Shown here in pieces: positions 42,184 to 48,490 of a stretch of DNA of 64,000 nt; the first letter of the stretch is position 1, and each line of letters begins with the position of its first letter. The stretch is from positions 21,905 through 85,904 of the forward strand of contig SXNL01000007.1 of the NCBI GenBank assembly GCA_005777185.1. The letters are read 5' to 3'. The notes below the pieces were generated by a model. That model had not been told where the DNA came from and did no database searches. It worked only from the letters and a program-made list of their open reading frames with translations. The position numbers were made by a program, and so were the translations under genes. The stretch is from Myxococcales bacterium. GTDB taxonomy: Bacteria; Myxococcota_A; Polyangia; Polyangiales; Polyangiaceae.

Positions 42184-42546
42184 TCAGTTGACCCCGCGCC
42201 CCCCGAACACCCGGTCGTACTCCACCCGGTACGCATCCGTCGCGACCTGCGCCGGTCCCGTCCGCGCTGCGGGCGCGCGTTTCTCCGGCGCGCGCTTCTC
42301 CGGCGCGTACTTCACGTCCACGTCGCAGATCCACGGGGCCTGCGCACGCGGCGTCAGCGTCGCGATCTCTCCATGGATGGGCTTGCCCTCCTCGATCGGA
42401 CGCACCTCGCCCGCCTCGAGGCGGTCCTCTCGCGCGCGGAGCACCTGGATGCCCTTCCGGTCCTCCGTAGGGCCCGCGAGGAGGACGACATCCCTGGGCT
42501 TGTCTCCGCCGGCCATGTCCTCCGAGTATGCCGCACCCTGGGCCAT
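42184..42546 (-). CDS. Small hypothetical protein
   Basis: A 120-residue soluble protein without a signal peptide. The N-terminal half (DKPRDVVLLAGPTEDRKGIQVLRAREDRLEAGEVRP) is an orderly mix of strands and helices. The C-terminal half is Ala/Pro/Lys-rich with a direct repeat, YAPEKRAPEKRAPAAR. The track hides it in an 861-residue minus-strand ORF, most of which is shadow of the DUF362 and dehydrogenase genes. Starts at 42546 (MAQGAA) or 42516 (MAGGDK) are possible. Its stop is 3 nt from the convergent papain-fold gene, and it follows the alcohol dehydrogenase on the same strand after 35 bp. Function unknown. Confidence 0.65.
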   Translation of the reverse strand: MAQGAAYSEDMAGGDKPRDVVLLAGPTEDRKGIQVLRAREDRLEAGEVRPIEEGKPIHGEIATLTPRAQAPWICDVDVKYAPEKRAPEKRAPAARTGPAQVATDAYRVEYDRVFGGRGVN

Positions 42547-42581
42547 CGCGCCCGTCTTACGCGTCGAGAAGCGCTCTCGCC

Positions 42582-43580
42582 TCAGGCGTCGAGCACGATC
42601 CGCATCCGGGCCCGGCCCTCGCGGACCCGGGCGAGCGCCTCGTTCACCGAGGCCAGCGGCATGTGCTCGACGACCGGACGGACGCCTCGCTCCGCGCAGA
42701 ACCCCAGCATCCGGCGCATCGTGGCCGGGCTCCCGATCACGCTGCCGGTCACGCGCTTCTCCTCGTCGAGCAGCCGTTCGGGGTCGATCTCGAGCGGAGC
42801 GGGTGGGATCCCCAGGAGGCAGAGGGTGCCGCCCAGATCCAGCGCCCGCAGCCACGCGTCCCACGCGAGCGCGACGTGTGTCGTGACGAGGACGACGTCC
42901 AGTGACGAGACGGGCGCCGGCCCCCGTGCGTCGAGGAGATCGTCCGCGCCCAGGGACCGCGCGAGGTCCTTCTTCCCGAGATCCGGATCGAACGCCACGA
43001 CCCGCGCGCCCATGCGGTGCGCGATCTGCACCGCCAGGTGCCCGAGGCCGCCGAGGCCCACGATCCCGACGCGCATCCCGACGCCGACGCCGAGGCGCTC
43101 GAGCGGAGAGAACACCGTCAAGCCGGCGCAGAGGAGCGGCGCCGCGCTCGTCGGATCGAGCGTGGACGGGATGGGAAACGCGAACCGCGCGTCGCAGCGC
43201 ACGCTCGAAGCGAACCCTCCCTGCCGTCCCACGCACGTCCGCACCTTGCCCGCGCCGCAGAGGTGCTCGCGCCCCGTCGTGCACGCGCGGCACTCGCCGC
43301 ACGAGCCCGCCTGCCAGCCGACGCCGACCAGGGTCCCCTCCGCGAGCCCCGCCTCGCTGCCGCGCGCCGCGACGCGCCCGACGATCTCGTGCCCCGGGAC
43401 GAGCGGTCGCGCCGCGTTCCAGTCGCCGTCCACGAGGTGCACATCGCTGTGACAGACGGAGCAGTGCACGGGCGCGACGTCGATCTCGTGGGGCCCCAGG
43501 GCGCAAGGCGCGGGGAGCACGACCTCCTCGAGGGGCCCGCGCACGACCGCCTGGGACCAGGCCCGGATCGCTTCCACCAT
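42582..43580 (-). CDS. Zinc-dependent alcohol dehydrogenase (MDR family)
   Basis: A 332-residue medium-chain dehydrogenase. The catalytic zinc site is in PVHCSVCHSDVHLVDGDW and PLVPGHEIVG, the structural zinc site is GSCGECRACTTGREHLC (four Cys), and NAD(P) binding is VGIVGLGGLGHLAVQIA. The wording resembles the cinnamyl-alcohol/YahK-type group that reduces aldehydes. ATG at 43580 was chosen over the track's TTG (43589) because it precedes VEAIRAW and follows GCGCCG. It runs toward the small hypothetical gene. Physiological substrate unknown; aldehyde reduction is the likely chemistry. Confidence 0.9.
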   Translation of the reverse strand: MVEAIRAWSQAVVRGPLEEVVLPAPCALGPHEIDVAPVHCSVCHSDVHLVDGDWNAARPLVPGHEIVGRVAARGSEAGLAEGTLVGVGWQAGSCGECRACTTGREHLCGAGKVRTCVGRQGGFASSVRCDARFAFPIPSTLDPTSAAPLLCAGLTVFSPLERLGVGVGMRVGIVGLGGLGHLAVQIAHRMGARVVAFDPDLGKKDLARSLGADDLLDARGPAPVSSLDVVLVTTHVALAWDAWLRALDLGGTLCLLGIPPAPLEIDPERLLDEEKRVTGSVIGSPATMRRMLGFCAERGVRPVVEHMPLASVNEALARVREGRARMRIVLDA

Positions 43581-43710
43581 CGGCGCCAAGATACCGCGTC
43601 ACCGGACGCCGCCCTCGAGAAATCCGCAAGCGTTCCGCGCGCTTCACACGATGTATGGAAAAGGACGCGCAACACCTGCGCGCACATCGATTCGATGCTA
43701 CAGCGCCCGG

Positions 43711-44913
43711 ATGCTGATCAAGACGTCGCACAAGGCCGGTCCCCGCGTCCTCGACTCGAAGGAGCTCCAGGACGAGTACGTCGCCAAGGAGCTCTCCCGG
43801 AGGCACATGGTGCAGGCCGCGATGCTCGGCTCCGTCGGAACGTGGCTGGGCGCCGCCGGCCTGCTCGGCTGCAGCAGCGCGACGACCACGTCGAGCCCCA
43901 CGGGCACGAAGCCTGGGCCCACGGGCACGGATCCGACGAACCCCGATCCGACGAAGACGGATCCGACGAAGAAGCCGGCCCACCTCGTCGGCATGGGGTA
44001 CAGCGACACCGATCGCAACGCCGCGCTGAAGGCCGCGCTCGCGGAGACGATCGGGCTCGGTATGATCAAGGCAGGGCAGTCGGTCTGCCTGCGGGTGAAC
44101 TCGAACTCGGGCGACCTCTACCCGTACTCGACGTCGGCGGACACGATCCTCGCGGTGGGAGGCATGCTGAAGGATCTCGGGGTCACCGATCTCCGCATCG
44201 GCGATCGCTCCTTCTGGGGCGACACGGGCACCGCGAAGAACCTCACCAACAACGGCATCGCGGGCGCGGCGCAGAAGCTCGGGACCAAGGCGGTCGTGTA
44301 CGACGACACGGTCGAGTGGGTCACGTTGCCCGCGGGCTCGACGCCGAACTGGACCGGCACCGTGCGGTTCCCCAAGGACGTCACGTCGGCCGACCACATC
44401 CTCATCCTCAGCGTCGTGAAGACGCACTTCATCGCGACGGTCACGATGGCGCTCAAGCTCCAGATCGGCATCGTCCACGCCGCCGACCGCCAGCGGGCCG
44501 GCAACCTGCTGAGCCACGACACGAACGTGCTGCACAAGCAGGTCGCCCAGCTCAACAAGGCCATCACCCCCTCGCTCGTCATCATGGACGGCTACCAGGC
44601 GGTCATCTCGGGCGGCCCGACGAAGCGCGACCGGCCGCCGGGGGCGCCCTCCAGCGCGCCGAACACGCTGGTCGGCGATCCGAAGGTGTTCATCGTCAGC
44701 ACCGACCTCGTCGCGGCCGACGTGACGGGCATCGCGGTGCTGCAGGACCTCGCCCCGACGTACGAGCACGTGCAGAAGACGAAGCCCTTCGCGAACCCGG
44801 CCATCAAGGAGGCCGTCGCCGCGGGCCTCGGCATCGCGGACGCGAGCGCGTACGACCTCAGCGGCCCGACGGTGCCGAAGCTCGACACGTACAAGGCCAA
44901 GGTCACGGGCTGA
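43711..44913 (+). CDS. DUF362-domain Tat-type lipoprotein
   Basis: A 400-residue exported protein. The signal is long, with a twin-arginine motif and lipobox: LSRRHMVQAAMLGSVGTWLGAAGLLGC. A Thr/Pro/Asp linker with a 15-bp DNA repeat follows (residues about 68-90). The body resembles DUF362 proteins: HLVGMGYSDTDRNAALKAAL, TADHILILSVVKTHFIATVTMALKLQ and LVIMDGYQAVISGGPTKRD. The usual ferredoxin-like Cys of some DUF362 proteins is absent. ATG at 43711 gives a suitable Tat N-region; ATG at 43651 adds 20 residues. Tat export suggests folding or a cofactor before export. The 3' end overlaps the Bax1 gene by 11 nt. Confidence 0.82.
   Translation: MLIKTSHKAGPRVLDSKELQDEYVAKELSRRHMVQAAMLGSVGTWLGAAGLLGCSSATTTSSPTGTKPGPTGTDPTNPDPTKTDPTKKPAHLVGMGYSDTDRNAALKAALAETIGLGMIKAGQSVCLRVNSNSGDLYPYSTSADTILAVGGMLKDLGVTDLRIGDRSFWGDTGTAKNLTNNGIAGAAQKLGTKAVVYDDTVEWVTLPAGSTPNWTGTVRFPKDVTSADHILILSVVKTHFIATVTMALKLQIGIVHAADRQRAGNLLSHDTNVLHKQVAQLNKAITPSLVIMDGYQAVISGGPTKRDRPPGAPSSAPNTLVGDPKVFIVSTDLVAADVTGIAVLQDLAPTYEHVQKTKPFANPAIKEAVAAGLGIADASAYDLSGPTVPKLDTYKAKVTG
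43930..43974 (+). repeat. 15-bp direct repeat inside the DUF362 linker
   Basis: The unit GATCCGACGAA plus four variable bases starts at 43930, 43945 and 43960. It encodes the DPT-rich linker between the lipid anchor and the folded domain. Such in-frame repeats can change linker length without breaking the gene. Confidence 0.7.
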
Positions 44914-46117
44914 TACGGGCGAGCAGCGCCTCCGCGCACGCGACGAGCTTCCGGGCGGACGGATCCGTGGCGTGCACGTACAGCGCGGCAGGCGCGTCGT
45001 CCGGCATCACCTCCTCCTTGACCCTGAGCTTCTTCGACGCCACGAAGACGACCGGCGCGAGGAGCCCCCGCTCCACCATCTCGACGCGCTTCCAGACGGC
45101 GGCGCGGCTCCAGAAGCCGAGGACCTCGACGTAGACACGGTCGTTCTCCGCGCGCGTGAGGACGAGGTCGGGCACGACGACCCCGACGCCCGGGACGTCG
45201 AGGAGGATGTCGGCCCTCTTCGCGCGCCAGGCCCCCTTCGACGCGTTGATCTCGCCCGCGAGGCGCTGCGCGGCGGGGTTCTCGATCGCACGGCGCGTCG
45301 CGCGCTCCCGGCCGACGCGCTCCCCCTCCGCCCTGAAGATCACCGGGTGTCGGTCCTTTCCCCACCGAAGCCTGGCCTCGAGCCTCCACGCCTCGAACGC
45401 CACGATGTCGCGCATCGCCATCGCGAGGCCGAGCCCGTACTTCGTGACCGACTCGAACAGGCTGAACGGCCCGTCGACGTGCAGGCGGTAGCCGTCGTCG
45501 CCTCGCTCGACCCGGAAGAGCAGGCCCCTGAAACGGAGCGTCCGGAAGAGCGAGCGGTAGGCCGCCGGGGACGCGCCCTTCACCTCGACGTCGAGATCGA
45601 CGGCGCGGAGGAGCACCGCCTCCATCTGCGCGAGCCGCCAGCCACGCGCGATGTCGGCGCCCGACGTCGGCGCCACGGCCTTCAGGATCTCGCGCCGCCT
45701 GAGATCGCAGAACAGCGCACGCTCGAGCTCCGCGGGAGCCATCCCTGCGTCGCGCGCGGCCTCGTCGAGGACGGCGCGGCGATCGAAGTCCACGGACGGT
45801 TCGAGCCGCGCGCGGGCCGCGCGTTCGAACACGGCGCGCCGGAGCGCGACCGGGTCCGATCCCCTTGGCGTCTCGAACGAGCACCCGTCCTCGACCAGCT
45901 TGCGCGCGCCGGCGGCGAGCCGCGCGTGCTTCGACACGAAGGACACCCCCGCCCACGCGTCCTCGATCGCGCCGCGAGGCTCACCCACGCCGGCCCGCGC
46001 GATCTCGAGGTACGCGTCCGCGAGACGCGTGATCTCCGCGGCGCGCTCGGGTGTCTCGCGCGCGAGCACGAGCTCTCCGCCGCGCTCGCGCGCATCAACG
46101 AGATCGCTGGTAAGCAC
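44903..46117 (-). CDS. Bax1-like nuclease (DUF790), partner of XPB helicase
   Basis: A 404-residue protein of the DUF790/Bax1 type. It follows an XPB helicase gene on the same strand, its GTG start (46117) lying 23 nt inside the helicase end, so the two are made together. In archaea the same pair forms a helicase-nuclease complex for DNA repair. The C-terminal half contains VVVPDLVLTRAENDRVYVEVLGFWS followed by LLAPVVFVASKKLRV, a D-x(n)-ExxG / K pattern like a restriction-endonuclease-type nuclease core. The N-terminal two thirds is helical. The family call rests on the gene pair and this core; nuclease activity is inferred. Confidence 0.83.
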   Translation of the reverse strand: MLTSDLVDARERGGELVLARETPERAAEITRLADAYLEIARAGVGEPRGAIEDAWAGVSFVSKHARLAAGARKLVEDGCSFETPRGSDPVALRRAVFERAARARLEPSVDFDRRAVLDEAARDAGMAPAELERALFCDLRRREILKAVAPTSGADIARGWRLAQMEAVLLRAVDLDVEVKGASPAAYRSLFRTLRFRGLLFRVERGDDGYRLHVDGPFSLFESVTKYGLGLAMAMRDIVAFEAWRLEARLRWGKDRHPVIFRAEGERVGRERATRRAIENPAAQRLAGEINASKGAWRAKRADILLDVPGVGVVVPDLVLTRAENDRVYVEVLGFWSRAAVWKRVEMVERGLLAPVVFVASKKLRVKEEVMPDDAPAALYVHATDPSARKLVACAEALLARISP

Positions 46118-47492
46118 TGTGCTCCCGCCTCCTGTCGCTGGTCCCCGCCTCGTTGGTCCCCGCCGAGACGAGCTCGTACAGCACCGCCTGCTTTCCGTCC
46201 CGCTTGCGCAGGATGCGCCCGAGCCGCTGCACGTGCTCGCGCACCGATCCGCTGCCGGACAGCACGACCGCCACGCTCGCCGACGGGATGTCGACGCCCT
46301 CGTTGAGGACCTTGGACGTCACGACGGCCCCGTAGCGACCCTCGGCGAGGCCCGAGAGGATGTCGGCGCGCTCGCGCGTGCCCGTCTGGTGGGTGATCAC
46401 GGGCACGAGGAAGCGCTCGGCCACGACGTACGCGGTGTCGTTGTCCTGCGTGAACAGGATCACGCGCTCGCCGCGGTGCACGCGGAGGAGGTGCTCGACG
46501 TATTCGAGCTTGTTCCGGTTCGCGAGCGCGATCGTCCGCTGCCGCCGGTACGCCTTCATCGCGCGTCGACCGTCCTCGCCGCGCGAGGCGAGGATGACGA
46601 ACTCGGTCCAGCCGCGGGGTGACCCCATGTCGATGCGGTGCATCCGCAGGAAGGCGAGGTAGATCCCGCGGGCCTCCTCGTACGCGGCGAGATCCTCCGG
46701 CGTCAGATCGATCGTCACGCACGTGGTCTCGTACTCGGCCAGGAACTCGCCCGCGAGCTCGGTGATCTCGCGCCGGTAGACGATCGGCACGCCAAGGTCC
46801 GCGTACGCCGACTCGCGGCCGTCCGCACGCTCGGGCGTCGCGGTGAGGCCGAGGCGGAAGGGCGCGAGGGAGAGCCTCGCCGCGAGCTGGTAGGTCTCGC
46901 CCGGCAGGTGGTGGCACTCGTCGAAGACGACGAGGCCGAAGCGGCTGCCGAGGTGCTCCATGTGGATGTACGCGGAGTCGTACGTGGTCACCGTGAGCGG
47001 CAACACGGTGTGCTCGCCGCCCCCGACGAGCCCCACGTCCTGGCCGAAGGTGACGCGGAGGACCTGGAACCACTGGCGCACGAGGTCGAGGGTCGGCGCG
47101 ACCACCAGCGTGCTGCGGCGCGCGGCGTCGATCGCGAGAACGGCCACGTGCGTCTTCCCGGAACCCGTCGGCAGCACCACGGTGCCGCGCCGGCGCGCGC
47201 GGTTCCACGCGTCGAGGGCCTCGGTCTGGTACGGGCGCGAGGTGCGGAGCACGACGGCCCCGCGATCGAGGACGTCGTAGCGGCGCGCCTCGTCGGTGAG
47301 GTCGAGGCCCCGCTTGCGGAGAGCGAGCACGATGTCGGCGTACCGGTGGGCGGGCGCGCGGAAGGAGCCCGTGCGCGGATCCCAGGCGCAGCCCGGAGGT
47401 GGGGGCGCCTCCGCGGTCAGCGAGGGGGCGCGGACCTCGAGGGTGCCGTGATCGAAGCGCAGCGTCGTCCCGGACGGCGGTGCCTGGGTCAT
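46095..47492 (-). CDS. XPB/Rad25-like DNA helicase
   Basis: A 465-residue SF2 helicase. The damage-recognition-like N-terminal domain is followed by helicase lobe 1 with Walker A TVVLPTGSGKTHVAV, Walker B VVFDECHHLPGET and motif III LGLTATPERADG, then lobe 2 with VILFTQDNDTAYVVAERF, KVLNEGVDIPSASVAVVLSG and VQRLGRILRKRDGK (motif VI). The conserved RED-like acidic site of XPB is not clearly identified. ATG at 47492 (MTQAPPSGTTLRFDHG) starts a natural N-terminus; the longer track ORF is antisense to the lipoprotein leader. Its stop overlaps the Bax1 gene. The pair should unwind and cut damaged DNA. Confidence 0.9.
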   Translation of the reverse strand: MTQAPPSGTTLRFDHGTLEVRAPSLTAEAPPPPGCAWDPRTGSFRAPAHRYADIVLALRKRGLDLTDEARRYDVLDRGAVVLRTSRPYQTEALDAWNRARRRGTVVLPTGSGKTHVAVLAIDAARRSTLVVAPTLDLVRQWFQVLRVTFGQDVGLVGGGEHTVLPLTVTTYDSAYIHMEHLGSRFGLVVFDECHHLPGETYQLAARLSLAPFRLGLTATPERADGRESAYADLGVPIVYRREITELAGEFLAEYETTCVTIDLTPEDLAAYEEARGIYLAFLRMHRIDMGSPRGWTEFVILASRGEDGRRAMKAYRRQRTIALANRNKLEYVEHLLRVHRGERVILFTQDNDTAYVVAERFLVPVITHQTGTRERADILSGLAEGRYGAVVTSKVLNEGVDIPSASVAVVLSGSGSVREHVQRLGRILRKRDGKQAVLYELVSAGTNEAGTSDRRREHSAYQRSR

Positions 47493-47560
47493 CGTGGCGT
47501 CACCATACGCCGGCCACCCGCCGCCGTGACGATTTCGTGCGACGCGCGGCAGGTCCCCCC

Positions 47561-47598
47561 GTCTTCTCCTCGTCCCCGAGGAAAGACAAGGAGAAGAC
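47561..47598 (+). promoter_or_regulatory. Hairpin hiding the ribosome binding site of the downstream lipoprotein gene
   Basis: GTCTTCTCCT (47561-47570) is perfectly complementary to AGGAGAAGAC (47589-47598), which contains the ribosome binding site and touches the ATG at 47599. An overlapping smaller stem, TCCTCG-TCCC-CGAGGA (47567-47582), would free the site. The two stems cannot form together, so this leader could act as an on/off translational switch. Confidence 0.55.
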
Positions 47599-48456
47599 AT
47601 GAAGAGGTCCCTGGCGCTCGTGTGTGCCGCTGTGTCCCTGATCGCCTGCCGTGGGTCGTTCGCCGCCGATTCGGCGCGGGAGGACGTGCGCGCCGTGGTC
47701 CCGAGAGCGGGGCGCACGCCCCGCCCCGACGTGGTCCCCGCCTCCGATCTCGAGATCGTGGAGCACACCGTGAGCCTCCCGCCGCGCGGCGCCGACGACA
47801 AGGAGGATTACTGGATCCAGCTCCAGATCTGGGGCGAGATGAGGAACCGCTCGCGCCGCACGGTGCGCGTCATCGCGGCCGACATCACGTACCACGACGC
47901 CGCCGGCAACGCGATCCCGCTCGACTCGATCGGCACGGCGGTCAAGGCGGACCACGGGGACACGACCCCCGGCGAGACGATCCACAGCGAGGTGCACGAC
48001 ATCCCGCCCGGTGGGAGCGCGCCGTTTCACCACATGCGCAACCTCGCGGCGATCAAGGGGAAGGTCGCGTCGCACAAGCTCACGCTGCGACCCGCCGTCG
48101 CGGTCGACGGCGCGACCGCCGGCGTGCTCGTCGGGATGAAGGAGTCGACGGGCGAGATGAGGAACCCCTCGCGGCCGCGGAGCGAGCACGTGGGCCGCAT
48201 GCGCGCGTTCGAGGGATCGATCCGCAACGACGGCAAGGCAGGGTGCAAGGACCCGAGGCTGGTGGTCGGCCTCCTCTCATCGGCGGGCAAGATCGTCGAA
48301 CTCCACACCTTCGACGCGAAGCCCGAGGCGAACCTCGGCGTCGTGGTCGCGCCGGGCGCGTCGGTGCGTGTGAAGGGCGCCGTCCACGTGAGCTTCGAGG
48401 ACGCCTGGAGGGAGACGGCGGCCGCGAGGACCTGGGTCGACTGCGACACCCCGTAG
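47599..48456 (+). CDS. Lipoprotein of unknown function with Ig-like regions
   Basis: A 285-residue predicted lipoprotein: signal RSLALVCAAVSLIAC, canonical lipobox, Cys at 17. Two beta-rich units follow. The first (ASDLEIVEHTVSLPP then WGEMRNRSRRTVRVIAADITYHDAAG) and the second (AFEGSIRNDGKAGCKDPRLVVGLLSSAGK) both look like FxLYD/DUF3426-type domains in which a strand with a polar turn pairs with an amide-rich strand. ATG at 47599 has AAGGAG at 47588-47593 in a 10-bp stem with an upstream anti-sequence. It is divergent from the XPB gene (106 bp). Its product may be induced by whatever melts that stem. Confidence 0.78.
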   Translation: MKRSLALVCAAVSLIACRGSFAADSAREDVRAVVPRAGRTPRPDVVPASDLEIVEHTVSLPPRGADDKEDYWIQLQIWGEMRNRSRRTVRVIAADITYHDAAGNAIPLDSIGTAVKADHGDTTPGETIHSEVHDIPPGGSAPFHHMRNLAAIKGKVASHKLTLRPAVAVDGATAGVLVGMKESTGEMRNPSRPRSEHVGRMRAFEGSIRNDGKAGCKDPRLVVGLLSSAGKIVELHTFDAKPEANLGVVVAPGASVRVKGAVHVSFEDAWRETAAARTWVDCDTP

Positions 48457-48490
48457 CGCGACCAGGCTGCGGCGGTGGTAACGTCGCGGT

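Noticed and set aside
43685-43697. CATCGA-T-TCGATG palindrome before the DUF362 gene
   Set aside because: It is short, close to the start codon and may be coding if the earlier ATG (43651) is used. One copy only, so no case for an operator.
42184-44769. An 861-residue minus-strand ORF
   Set aside because: Only the last 120 residues look like a protein. The rest is opposite the DUF362 gene and in another frame of the alcohol dehydrogenase gene.
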